Shown: one piece after another, positions 48,818 through 59,900 of the stretch | How positions within the stretch are numbered: the stretch's first letter is position 1 | How the letters are laid out: each line of letters opens with the position of its first letter | From: Epiperipatus broadwayi | Taxonomy: Eukaryota; Onychophora; Udeonychophora; Euonychophora; Peripatidae | Direction: 5' to 3' | DNA length: 64,000 bases | NCBI GenBank assembly: GCA_028023455.1 | Contig: JAQFVV010006294.1 | Span: 2,879,001-2,943,000 of the forward strand | Notes under the pieces: model-generated | Told to the model about the DNA's origin: nothing | The model's input: only the letters and a program-made list of their open reading frames with translations | Database searches by the model: none | Program-made: the position numbers and the translations under genes

Positions 48818-49240
48818 ATATTGAATTTTTTAAAATACTGGCCTGAGACACAATTTTCACAATAACTTCAGTTTTAATTATGTTAGAGCAAAAACAATTA
48901 CATTTCTAGAAACTAGAAACATTAAGGAAAACAATAAGCATAAAATAAATAGTGATAACTATATAAAAAATAAGGAAAAAAGAAAATTTCACATCTGAAA
49001 TAATTATTATTATAATTATAATAATTATAATTTAGAAATTAACATTGACTAAAATTGAAAATACATTTTCAGTGATAATTTTTTTATATTCCTCACAAAA
49101 TTATCTTTTTAAACATGTATAACATGTCTTACCTGAGTTAATCCACAGCTTCACAATCTCCAAAAGAATTCGGATATACCCCAAATGTTTTAAATGTCAA
49201 AGGCGTCTATAAAGAAAAAGATTCATCCTAATAAAAGATA
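48818..49240 (-). repeat. Dispersed repeat X, longest copy, with exon-like segment
   Basis: 48818-48945 matches 13240-13365 and 48936-49180 matches 16455-16700, so this copy joins the two pieces seen separately elsewhere. On the minus strand TTTCTTTATAG (acceptor-like, at about 49210) precedes a ~75-base segment ending ACTCAG/GTAAGA (donor, about 49131). One frame reads GYIRILLEIVKLWINS up to the donor, parallel to RILIFLLPQVMKLWVIS in the 16.6-kb copy. Likely an exon of an unknown transposon or a gene-derived repeat. Confidence 0.5.
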
Positions 49241-49392
49241 CAAAAGAAATCACCATAGCAATAGGTTTTCTTAGCCATCTAAAACTAGAAAAAGCCATAG
49301 GCTTCTTATCCATCTAAAACTAGAAATTGTAGGCTACTGTCTATATCACTGATAAAATGAGTTTCATCTCTTCATTTTATATTTTTTTGTGT

Positions 49393-49490
49393 ACATCAGT
49401 GATGTTTATATTCTTTATGGACATCAGTGATGTTTATATTCTTTATGCACACACAAGTGATGTTTATATTCTTTATGCACAGAAGTGATG
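49393..49490. repeat. Minisatellite, ~28-30-bp unit, about 3.5 copies
   Basis: Units starting ACATCAGTGATG (49393, 49421), ACACAAGTGATG (49451) and AGAAGTGATG (about 49481), each followed by TTTATATTCTTTATG except the last. Confidence 0.85.
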
Positions 49491-49625
49491 CTATCTTATT
49501 ATATTTATTGTACCACATAGATATAATTTATTTGCATATAGTAGCTATAGACTTGAAAATAATGTTATGAAATATATAGCAAAACCAAAGCATGAACAAG
49601 AGTAAACAAAAACATAAACAAGAAT

Positions 49626-50016
49626 CAGAATTTGATTATGTTTGTATATGCAATGTTTGTATACATTTGATTATTAGTTTTATAATATATTACTTGTACA
49701 CCATATTATATAAACATAATTAATGATTCTCAGAATAAATTATTATACTTTTTGAAAAACATTTTTATAATAGTGTAGGTAGAACGTTAGAAAATTACTA
49801 TAGATATGAATTCTATATGCAGAATTTGATTATATGTTTGTGTATGCAATGTTTGTATACATTTGATTATTAGTTTTATAACATATTATTTGTAAACCAT
49901 ATTATATAAACATAATTAATGATTTTCATAATAAATTATACTTTTTGAAAAACATTATTTTTATAATAGTGCAGGTAGAACGTTAGAAAATTACTATAGA
50001 TATGAATTCTATATGA
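49626..50016. repeat. 194-bp tandem duplication (2 copies)
   Basis: CAGAATTTGATTATRTTTGT begins at 49626 (49820 for the second copy, with a small insertion). Both continue through GCAATGTTTGTATACATTTG and AATTACTATAGATATGAATT with minor differences. Confidence 0.88.
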
Positions 50017-50121
50017 GCATAAATAATTATATAACTAACACACACTAATTACAAACTAAAATAAATAAAAAAGATAATTTTATCAAAAAATTTAAAAAAA
50101 AAATTTAAAAATGTTACTTAC

Positions 50122-50235
50122 GACATTACGTTGAAGCTGTATTGTAGGCCTTCTTTGTGAATAACACCAGAGAAATTTTCACTTGCAGTCCGTAAACCAT
50201 TTTTGTCTTTTATCGCTTCATGATAAGTACAAAAA
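50122..50235 (-). CDS. Exon-like coding segment with donor site, unidentified
   Basis: On the minus strand a frame reads TYHEAIKDKNGLRTASENFS, then GVIHKEGLQYSFNVMS, immediately followed by GTAAGT, a consensus donor (50121-50116). Composition is protein-like and open upstream into a T-rich tract. No family is recognised. It lies upstream, on the same strand, of the exon-like segment at 49.2 kb, so both may belong to repeat X or to one gene. The phase does not join cleanly to that segment (a stop results), so either the element is decayed or the exon between is missing. Confidence 0.35.
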
Positions 50236-50339
50236 TTACCAAAAAAAAAAACACAAAAAAATTAAATACTGTGGTCAATTAAAAAATTTGCCAAAAATCC
50301 AAATTTCAAACGATTTCTTTGAAATAAATATTTTTTGAA

Positions 50340-50425
50340 ATCCACGTGATTAAGCTTTTGAATGTTCGTATTTTGTACTACGTCATGCTTATACTTTTTA
50401 CGTCAGTAAAGAAAGAAAACAAAAC
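50340..50425 (-). promoter_or_regulatory. Possible promoter region: CACGTG and TGACGT motifs
   Basis: Within 60 bases lie CCACGTGG-type E-box (CCACGTGAT, about 50342), TACGTCATGC (about 50379) and TTACGTCAG (about 50398). The two TGACGT (CRE-like) half-sites on the minus strand lie 100-200 bases upstream of the exon-like segment at 50.12-50.24 kb. Motif content only; no transcription evidence. Confidence 0.25.
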
Positions 50426-51699
50426 ATCATGAAAAACGCCAGCAGCGCACTCGTAGCACTAACAACGTTCAAGCAGTTAAAAAAACTAATTTTTAATGTA
50501 AAAATAAATAATAATTTTTCGTTTTTGTTTAAAAAAACAATTTTTTCTTATTGTGATATATTAAATGTCATCTTTGAAATTCTAGGCATTACAAGTGCTT
50601 ATTATTTGAAGTATCATATTTATTAATAATAGAATTGAGAAAACAAGATAAAAATTAGTGGATGCTTTATATTTAACTAGTTTATAATTAATAAAACTTA
50701 TTTTCTAATGATTTTCTGCCTTTTTTTCATATTGGTTAAAGTTGAGTGAATGATATAGGAGGAGGGAGAATTAGGGCATCATAATCACTCATGTAAAATA
50801 AAATGTCACATTTTTTTTTTTATATTTGAAAAAAAAAAAATCTTATGTAAAACAAGTAAAATTCATATTTTTTCATATTTGAATTTTGACCTTTTTATTT
50901 TATATATTGTTAATCAATCTCATTTATAGCTTCTTCATATAATATTCTGTTTTTAGAGTACATAATAAATATTATTTGATATGGGACATGTTTTCATATG
51001 GTTTTCTCATTTTGTTCTATGTTCATTTTATATGATACTTTAAATACATATACTGTATTGTTTTCAAGATACAAATAGTCATTTTTGTTGAATTCTACAA
51101 CTATTGTATTAGCTATTACAATATCAAAATATATGTTCCAAAGGTTATTTGTTGTCAAAATTAATTTCAGGGATTTTTTACTTCATGGTCCACTAAATAA
51201 ATTAGACATATATATTAGTTTTGTTTTGTTGGATGTATAGACTTAATTCTATGCATATTACAATTTATAATCATTTGGTATGATAATTAATTAATATAAT
51301 AATGTGCCTGTTGCATTTTATAATGATTTATATGTTTATATTTTTTACTGAACATATAATCCTTGCACTAGAAGTTTTTTTAAAAAAAAAAAATACAGAG
51401 GTATCAGTTAATGGACTTTTTGATGGTATGGCATATCTGTCTTTAAATAGGACTGATTTTACTGATTTTTGAATTAATTAAACTATTTTTTTTCTTCCAA
51501 CATTTGTTGTGTAATTCACATCATTTGCTCACATTGTAATAAAAGTATTTTTTTATATATTGAATGGAATTTCACAAGAACTATATTATGAATTATCATG
51601 TGGAATCATTTTTATCTGTGGTTCATTGATTTTTTGAATAGCATTCAGGGTACTTTCAATTCTGTACTCTTAAATATTATTTAACATTTTGTTATTAAA

Positions 51700-52354
51700 A
51701 TTGTAATACATTAAAGATCAGCCTGTCAAGCTATTGTGCATGCGCTTTTTACGAGTGTTAATAATAAATGAATACTTTGACTCCCAACACAAGATATAGT
51801 ATTTAGGAAAGAATAAAATGAATCCACTTATTCTATCCAACCCAAATGCTTATATATGGGCAAATCTTAAGTACTGGAAGTGAAAGCGTGAGGATAGACC
51901 ACTCACTTTAAATTACTGTTTACGATGTCTGAATGAATGACGCCGACAAAATTATCTAGAATTTACTAAACGTCATTCTCAAATGAAACTTAAACATATG
52001 TAAATAAGCATTTATTTTATATAGTGCATGTTTATAAATTGTAATACATTAAAGATCATCCTGTCAAGCTATTGTGCATGTGCTTTTTACGAGTGTTAAT
52101 AATAAATTAATACTTTGACTCCCAACACAAGATATAGTATTTAGGAAAGAATAAAATGAATCCACTTATTCTATCCAACCCAAATGCTTATATATGGGCA
52201 AATCTTAAGTACTGGAAGTGAAAGCGTGAGGATAGACCACTCACTTTAAATTACTGTTTACGATGTCTGAATGAATGACGCCGACGAAATTATCTAAAAT
52301 TTACTAAAGGTCATTCTCAAATGAAACTTAAACATATGTAAATAAGCATTTATT
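51700..52354. repeat. 338-bp tandem duplication (2 copies)
   Basis: TTGTAATACATTAAAGATCA begins at 51701 and 52039. The copies stay ~98% alike for ~315 bases (for example CTCCCAACACAAGATATAGT, CACTCACTTTAAATTACTGT), then the first has ~23 extra bases before the second begins. The unit has moderately complex sequence and no long ORF. A pair of tandem monomers of this size is seen in some ribozyme-bearing satellites, but I find no CTGATGA/GAAA core in it. Confidence 0.9.
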
Positions 52355-52574
52355 ATAGCCATATTAAATTGTCCAACTTTTTAATATGTGTATTATTCTG
52401 ATTTTGATCTTAATATCTGAATTTAATCTTTCTGTATTGAAATATATACATATATTGAATGTTATTGTAATTGAATGTTATTATGTCCAGCCACAATAAT
52501 ATATTTAAAATAAAATCTTTAATTTTAAGTAAATAATAGTAACAGCAATAATAATTGTAATAAGCATTATAGTA

Positions 52575-52670
52575 TTAATAGCGTAAGCATGTGTTTTAAA
52601 GACCTACAGAGGTCCCTAGTGACGATTTTTTCAGACGCTCATTGCTAAGGTTTACAGCCTTGTTAAAACT
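52575..52670. mobile_element. Solo arm of foldback MITE family T
   Basis: GCGTAAGCATGTGTTTTAAA, GACCTACAGAGGTCCCTA, TTTTTTCAGACGC and AAGGTTTACAGCCTTGTTAA follow in the same order as the right arm at 43586-43670, with ~15% differences. The opposite arm is absent. Confidence 0.75.
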
Positions 52671-53985
52671 ATTATTGAAAACATTACTTAAAAACTTGTT
52701 AAATAATCAAAATTGGAAAACAACAACAAAAATAAAACAATTTTTTTTGTTTTTTAATTTTAAATTAGCATTCTTATTGAGTAGTCACCCCGGACCCTAC
52801 TCATAATCAATTTTAATAATCACTCATTTTGTAACCTTGCAATGATTATAGATTTTACATTAATTTATTGTTTTTAAGGAATTTTAAAATATGCTTTAAT
52901 AAATAAAATATTTAGGTTTAATTTGATTTTTTTGCAGTTTTTCTCCTGTGTCAATATTTATTTTGTATTATTATTTTGAGGTAATTAAACATGTTTTGTT
53001 GACTTAATTGCATTGACATCTGTTTTGTTTTAATAAGATTATGTTTAACATTTTTAATACTCCTAACAAAGCCTTTTATTCTGCACTTCAATAGAAATGC
53101 AAAAAAAAAAAACAAGAAGCAAAATTGATAGGTCACAAAAACTCTAAATGAATGAAAAGTTTACATCAATTAAAATTTGCATATTTCATTTGTAAAACAG
53201 TATTAAATTAAAAAAGGATAAAATACTTAGCATTATCCCCCTCCTTTCCTATTGCTACCATTATCATTAGTGATATTATAGCTATTTCTACCACTTTAAT
53301 TTGTTATCCATCAGATATAGTGATCTAACTAGATGTTGGGAGACTATTTTTAGAGCATATATTCTAAGCCCTTATCACATATGGTATCAAGGAAATTTGT
53401 AAATAGGTCTGTAAAGTATGTAATCATTTTTCTGAACGAAGCTTTTCCAAATCTAGTTGCAAGAGCTCATTATTTATTGTAATGCTTCATGTAATATTGC
53501 AATTAATAACAAATTTATCTCAAACTGTTTTGTCAATATTGAAATCTTTCTATTCTTTATACAGTAACATACTTCAGGACAAAAAAACCCTGGAATCAGT
53601 ATTACTATACATATAATCAAAATATGGAAATGTGATTGCTCAAATATACACTCTCATTGTCACAGTGGGTATAGGGAAATAACTGTTGGCATGATAAGTT
53701 CATGATAATTATGATCAAAATAGGAGCAAAAATGAGCGAAAGTGCACAGAGACAAGGCAAAAAGATGTTTAAGGACATTTATCCATTTTTAATGAATCAA
53801 TATCAGCCTACAGGGTAGTAAATATTCTATTTGCATTGGAAATAAGGTCTTTGATAAAATAAGACAACAGAAAATAGGCACAACTTATTGATATTTTGTA
53901 GTTAGTTTTTATACTTGAAGTTTATTTCACTATTCACTAATTATGACCTTATTTATTTCAGCAACTACTTAACCATTAAATAAAC
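52671..53985. other. AT-rich DNA
   Basis: No gene recognised. The 61-codon minus frame at 52951-53136 is F/K-rich chance sequence. Confidence 0.45.
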
Positions 53986-54144
53986 ACACATTATTTAAGT
54001 AAGGAAATCGAAGTCATACATCACATGACTTAATTTAGCTTGTATTTACAAATGTAATATAATGAGTGTGTTAATAACTCTAAACAAGCTTTTTTGATAA
54101 ATATCGCAAGAGAAGGTATCCAAAATCTCTTATCTAGAATTATC

Positions 54145-54193
54145 CCTATCCTCAAACCGGTTTTGAACTAATGGCTCTCATGAGATGCTAGGA
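54145..54193 (-). ncRNA. Hammerhead-like motif with CCGG stem III, core deletion
   Basis: Minus strand: TCCTAGCATCTCA, then TGA (CTGA lost), GAGCCATTAGTTC (stem II, one change), AAAA for GAAA, CCGG, TTT, GAGGATAGGGA. Outer stem I TCCTA against TAGGGA is retained. The CCGG is self-complementary, like CTAG in the 8- and 12-kb copies. Confidence 0.45.
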
Positions 54194-54580
54194 CATTCAG
54201 ACACTAGATCTAAAATACAAACTCAAGCCAGTATTTATCGAATACTTAACTATTAAGTAGAAATCTGAAATTTTTGGACATTTATATGACTTCAAATCCA
54301 GCTGTTTAACTTGAATAGCCATATGGGACTGAACAAGATTCATATATACCATATATTAATAACCTTAGCAATATAACATCACCAAAGCCTTAAAAGCCAA
54401 ACTATAATGTTAAGGAAACCAAGTCACACATCATATGGCTTAATTAGCCTGTATTTACAAATGTAATATAATGAGTGTGATAATAGCTCTAAACAAGCTT
54501 TTTGTGATCCCATATGGCGATTTAAGTTAGATAGCTGGATTTGAAGACATATAGATGTCCAAAAATTTTAGATTTTTTAC

Positions 54581-54830
54581 TTAATAGTTAAAAATCGTAT
54601 GTTCATTCAACAAGATCCAGAATCCAAGCAAAATATAGCAATCTAGCATGTGCGAGATACACAGGTCTGGAACAATACTAAATGCTAACCTATTTACCTG
54701 TGCTCCAAGGTCCCTGATTATATGAACAACAGCTTTGAGGATATTAACAAGCTTTCCATAACCACAGTCCCGGCAATGAGAACAGGAAGAGCAAAAAGAC
54801 AAAATCAATGATATTAATATGATTGACTAT
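54581..54830 (-). repeat. Repeat X segment with exon-like frame inside the array
   Basis: A 75-codon minus frame (54581-54808) contains CGYGKLVNILKAVVHIIRDL then GAQ directly before GTAAAT, a donor-like site, and continues through sequence that aligns with 13385-13470 (both with GTTCCA.AC.T.TGTATCT then GCACATG). The part before the donor has ordinary amino-acid composition. Function unknown; likely transposon-derived. Confidence 0.4.
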
Positions 54831-55289
54831 AATAGCAATATGAAACAAAAGTTTAATTGATAATAATTTGGGCGAGTCCACTAATAAAAAAGGTATAAGA
54901 TAATTAGATCAATGAATTATTGCTGGAGATTCAGACCTAAATAGCAACATACTATTATAATAGATAAATGATATAACAAATTTATTAAACAAATAAAGAT
55001 GACAGCTGATTATTATAATGAAACGAATATATATATATGTGTGAGAATGTCTATACAATTATTATGACAGGTTACAGAAATAAATATACGTGTTTAATAC
55101 TTAAAGAGTAGTTAGTACATGAAATTTGGTTGGTGCGTTTATACACCGTGGTTAGAATAATTTAATTGAATAAACAATAAAATTTATAGTTTAACCCTCA
55201 TCAAAATATCATGAATTTACATATAACAGAATATTTTATTACATTATATATATATATATAAGCAATAATTGATGATGTGTGGTTATAAG

Positions 55290-56040
55290 AGCATGTATGA
55301 TCACATTTTTACTAGATTTGGGAGATCATCCCAATGGGCGGGAGCAAGATAGTTCAGCTTAAATAAAATGGTAACTCCATAATCGGACCTAAATAATTAA
55401 ATAGAATGGTTGGCGAAAGGCATACAATTACATTTTACAGATAGCTTTGCAGGTTTATAAATGAATCAATAATAATAATAAAGCAATACGAATCAAGGCA
55501 GTATTACTTATCATTTACAATCACACATATGAAGAAGGTCACTTAAGACACTGGTGGGCTTTCTCATATTTGCACAAGAGTGTGAGTATGTCTGCGCAAT
55601 GGTCAAGGACATATCTCTGAATAAAAATGGCACAAATTAGCATGTTGGGGTGGTTTATCAGTATTTCCCCATACACTTATCCATTAAAAGTGCCCGAAAT
55701 AAAATATACGTTATACAAATATTATAAATTGATTTGTCTTATAGAAATTATTAGTAAAATTATTTAAAATACACCTAAGCTTATTATGCACTTACACATA
55801 TGCAAGTTGAATGGGTAGACAAAATTAAATGTTCTTAATAATTTATTAAAATAAATGTCTATTTAATTTACCACAAATATTTAACTTTTGGTATAGATCA
55901 ATTTAGAGTTGTGTACCATACATCTATATATGCTATTGCCTATTGTTTGAGATAGGTGTCCATGATATATATAAGTTTGGTTCAAACCCGTGCTAGTGCT
56001 TATATAATTGGAAAGAAGGTGAAGCACAAATATGCACAGC
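55290..56040. other. Central unassigned DNA of the hammerhead array
   Basis: Less AT-rich patches (55315-55380, 55540-55640) without recognisable coding motifs. GGTTCAAACCC at about 55979-55989 fits a pol III B box, but no matching A box or cloverleaf can be drawn. Confidence 0.35.
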
Positions 56041-56107
56041 AACATTTACTGCTTCAGTATTCAATAAATGCTGGACTTTTTTGTATTTTAGATCTAGTGT
56101 CTGAATG

Positions 56108-56161
56108 TCCTAGCACCTCACTGATGAGAGCCATTAGCTCGAAACTGGTTTAGGGATAGGA
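56108..56161 (+). ncRNA. Hammerhead ribozyme-like motif, intact core
   Basis: Core CTGATGA at 56121-56127, stem II GAGC (56128-56131) / GCTC (56137-56140) closing the loop CATTA, then GAAA at 56141-56144. All three are canonical. CTGG follows as a minimal stem III, then T-T (a GTT-type cleavage triplet). Stem I pairs in two parts: TCCTA (56108-56112) with TAGGA (56157-56161) and CCT (56116-56118) with AGG (56152-56154), with an internal loop between. Known hammerheads of type I in retrozymes and Penelope elements have this layout, with a stem III so short that two copies act as a dimer. Best-preserved copy in the window; the GTT triplet in place of GTC would slow cleavage. Confidence 0.68.
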
Positions 56162-56481
56162 ATAATTGTTGATAAGAGATTTTAAATGTTTTCTCTTGCA
56201 GCATTTATCAAAAAAGCTTGTTTAAAGTTATTAGTATGCTTGTTATATAAATATAAGCTAATTAATGATATATGACTTGGTTTTCTTACTACTATAGTTT
56301 GACTTTTAAGGTTTTGACGATGTTATATTGCTAAGGGTAATAATATATGGTGTATACATATGATTATTTAAATTAGTTAGCAGGATTTGAAGACACAGAT
56401 GTCCGAAAATTTCAGATTTTCTACTTAATAGTTAAGTATTCGATAAATGTTGGGCTTGAGTTTGTATTTTAGATCTAGTGC

Positions 56482-56530
56482 CTAAATGTCTCAGCGCCTC
56501 ACTGACGATGTTTGTGGATAGAGACAATTC
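56482..56530 (+). ncRNA. Hammerhead-like motif, stem II/GAAA deleted
   Basis: AGCGCCTCACTGACGA followed directly by TGTTTGTGGATAGAGACAAT. The CTGATGA equivalent has one change and the stem II, GAAA and stem III part is mostly missing. Listed because its position fixes the ~375-bp period of the array. Confidence 0.35.
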
Positions 56531-56859
56531 TAGATAGAGATTTTAAATGCTTTCTCTTGCAGCATTTATTGAAAAAGCTTGTTTAGAGCTAATAGCATGC
56601 TCATTATATTACATTTGTCAATACAAACTAATTAAGTCATATGATGTATGACTTAGTTTCCTTGCTATTATAGTTTGGCTTTTAAAGTTTTGGCGATGGT
56701 ATATTGCTAAGGCTATATGTATCTGAATTTTGTTCAATCCCATATATAGCTGGATATAAAGACTTATAGATGTCTGAAAATTTCAGATTTTCTACTTAAT
56801 TGTTTAGTATTCATTGAATGCTGGGCTTGAGTTTGTAGTTTAGGTTAAGAGTTTGAATG

Positions 56860-56915
56860 TCCTGGCATCTCACTGACAAGAGCCATTAGCTCAAAACCAG
56901 TTTGGGGATAGGGAT
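56860..56915 (+). ncRNA. Hammerhead-like motif, two core changes
   Basis: TCCTGGCATCTCA, CTGACAA (for CTGATGA), GAGCCATTAGCTC (intact stem II), AAAA (for GAAA), CCAG, TTT, GGGGATAGGGA. Stem I outer pairing TCCT / AGGGA and inner ATCTC / GGGGA-type pairing can still be drawn. Confidence 0.45.
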
Positions 56916-56945
56916 AATTCTATATATATATAGAGAGAGAGTGCA

Positions 56946-59900
56946 AAAATAAACATTTTTTGTATTCAATGTTAAAAATAAATAATTTAACAAATTTATT
57001 TCTGAAAATAAGAAAAACAATAAACAATTAATCACATATATATTAAAATTATATAAATGTTTTTAATTACTAATGTGAAAAAAAAAAAGAAAGAAAAAGC
57101 TGAATATTGCATTAATTCTATTAACATAATTTTCTAAAAAGTTCATTGTCTTTAAAAAATCTTTTACTTATTTCTCTGAATGAAATATTAACATACAATT
57201 TGTTCTTTTTTATTTCATCCCAATATTTCTCCCAAGTTTTTTAATGGGCATTTTCAAGGCTATTAACATATTATCAACACCAATGTTTTTATGTATATAT
57301 CTGAAAATTTGAAAAAATAAATTATATAGCATCAACTTTATATTAATTTATTTAAAAATGTAATTAGTAACATGTATTTATAAAAAATTACATATTTAAA
57401 TAATTTATTCTAATGCTAATGCATATTTTCCAATTTTTAGACATAATTTCATTAATACAACAAACTTGTAAACATCTTTAATTATAACAATAATGATTAA
57501 TGTTTGTATGTTATTGTTTAATTCAGAGAAATAAATAAAATATTTTTAAAGAAAGTAATTTTTTTAGAATATTATAAAGTAATGATATAGAATATTTTTA
57601 AGATTTAATAAGTTTAAATGTAATATTTATATATGACATACAAAATTTAATTTATCTTGTGGATTGATTTTCATATTTTGTATAATGTTTTTGTTATCTC
57701 AAATGAAATTAATCACAAGCCTGATCCTAGATTTGAAACATTTTCTAAGTATTGCTATTTATAGACTTAAAAGTAACTAAATAAAGCCATGGACACTTTC
57801 AGTTTACTCATAAGAAATACTTAGATTTTTTTTTTAACTGTCGCATTATTTTTTGTTTTATGAAAATATTCTCTTCCAGAACTCAATTCAGATATTATTT
57901 CATATATATTGTAATGTGATAAAAATGATGACACTGGGAAATGATTAATATAATCTGAATAAAACATAGCCCAATCATTGGAATCCATTTTGTAATGGAA
58001 TAATAATTTAAAACATGGGATGAGAATATATAAAAACTAAGTATGTCTCAGCATTGAAACATCATTCGTAATAAAATAAATCTAGCCTAAAATGCAGCGC
58101 TAAAGTTGATGTGGTATTTTAAAATGATCGCCACCTGTATGTGATCATTATTGGCTTGCATTGGATATTGGATCTTCTATCTCACTATCTCTCTACATTG
58201 GTTTGATCAGCATTTGACATAAAATAAAGAAATTGCCCCATAGATTTTTTTACACAACCATCTATTACTGACACAAATGAAAATAAAAGATAATGAAGAA
58301 ATGCCCTGATGGTTTAAATATTATTTATAACAAAGAAAAACTTGCATCAATAAATAGTAACTCTATTATAACCTGCATAAAATTATCCAGCTCAGTTATT
58401 GGTCACACTATGCAATAACAATATTTCCAATACATAATGACCATCTTTATTAAAACCTAATTTATTCAGATAGTATTTGAAACAAAAGAAAGCAAACAAG
58501 ATCATCACCTCAGATATCACCAAATCTATGCACTATCCCAAAATAAACTACAATAAGCAGGGAAATCATATAACACTATCCTAAGCAATAATATATGCCT
58601 AAGATATCTATTTAATTTATAATTGTATAAAACCAAATTTAAATTAATAAATAACTAAGTTCTGATATACTTTTATTAGTCAAATATTACATATAGTCCT
58701 GTAAATTTATGTTGAAATTTAATAATATTTCATATTTAAATAAACTAATTCCTAAATAATTATAATATTTTGAGAATGTTTTATAAACCTACAATATTTA
58801 TAATGTTTATATAAAATAAATCTTCACTCAATTTATATCTAATTTAATAAAATGTTATATAATATTATTTTATCCACACTTTACATTATATCAATATACA
58901 ATTATTGCTTAAGTTATGTATTGAAATGAAACACTTTACAAGAACTCGTTATCAATAAAACTATTAGATAATCTTTCATTTTATAATACCCAATCATATC
59001 ATTATACCAAATATACAGTAGGTATCTATTGGATATTTACTGAATCATGATCAACTAATCCTGTGCATCTATTTTAAATTTCCAGTTAATAATCAAAATG
59101 GATTTTAAAATAATTAAACTATACAAAATGATTATTGGCAGTTGTCCAAGCCAAAGATAGATATTAAGTTATAATAGTTAATAAATTTTACGATCCACCT
59201 CGAAGAAGTTTAGAGGCAATTAAGGCAGATCATTCTCACTAATGAACAAATAAAATCTATTAAGATTTTATTAACTGGACAAGATAAGCAAGCTCTTAAT
59301 AATTAATCATGAACTAATGAAGTTATTTATATTCCTAATATTAATTTTAGATAAACAAATATTTCAATAAATGACCGCATAAAGTGTATATTTAATTAAG
59401 CTTAAATAACAATCGTGTAATAAAATATATACCTGTATAGAACCCTACTTCATTTATCTATGTTGGTTTAATCTTAGATCAAAATCTAAGTATCAAAATT
59501 ACCTTGCACACTCAAAAGAAAAATAATTAGACAGATTCACTGTTTTTTTAATCAACTCTAAATTTATTGGTTTATAATAAAATTAATAATGCTAGTAATA
59601 AAAAAAATAAAAAATAAAAGAACAAAAACAAATGATATATGCAATTAGACTAAAATCGTAGCCAATTAAAAGTACAATACCTTTTCTCTATAATATATAA
59701 TTAATTTGATAGTTTATTACCATATAAAAAATCAATAATGAATAATATATATATATGAAACAAAAGTGTGTTGTATGGCAATAATACTATTTATAAACTG
59801 AAGGAGAGGTTCCAAATATATAGACTTTAAATAGGATATACAATGAAAAAAAAAGTGATCATATAAAAATAGATTTTCATTTATTCACTAATATAATTTT

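Larger units (their letters stand above)
53990..56945. mobile_element. Tandem and inverted hammerhead-repeat array (retrozyme-like)
   Basis: Units of ~375-405 bp share a fixed order: AAACAAGCTT box; TAATATAATGAGTGTG; (A)AGTCA.A.CATATG; CTTAGCAATATA; CAAATCC..GCTG; CTTAACTATTAAGTAGAAA; TAGATCTAGTGTCTGAATGT; then the hammerhead-like motif and GATAGGGATAATTCTAGATA. In the left part (53990-54510) units run on the minus strand; in the right part (56040-56945) three run on the plus strand with cores at 56121, 56502 and 56873 (spacings 381 and 371). A partial plus-strand unit starts at about 54515. The middle (54600-56040) includes a stretch of repeat X and unassigned DNA. There is no RT or transposase, so the array is non-autonomous. 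Confidence 0.7.

Noticed and set aside
49393-49490. CRISPR-like array
   Set aside because: Contiguous minisatellite units without spacers, in a eukaryotic context.
52260-52310. CTGAATGAATGACGCCGACGAAA in the 338-bp repeat as a hammerhead core
   Set aside because: The first core box has an inserted base (CTGAATGA), no stem II hairpin of correct geometry forms, and stem I pairing is absent.
55975-55995. tRNA T-arm from GGTTCAAACCC
   Set aside because: Flanking bases do not form the T-stem and no other tRNA arms are found.
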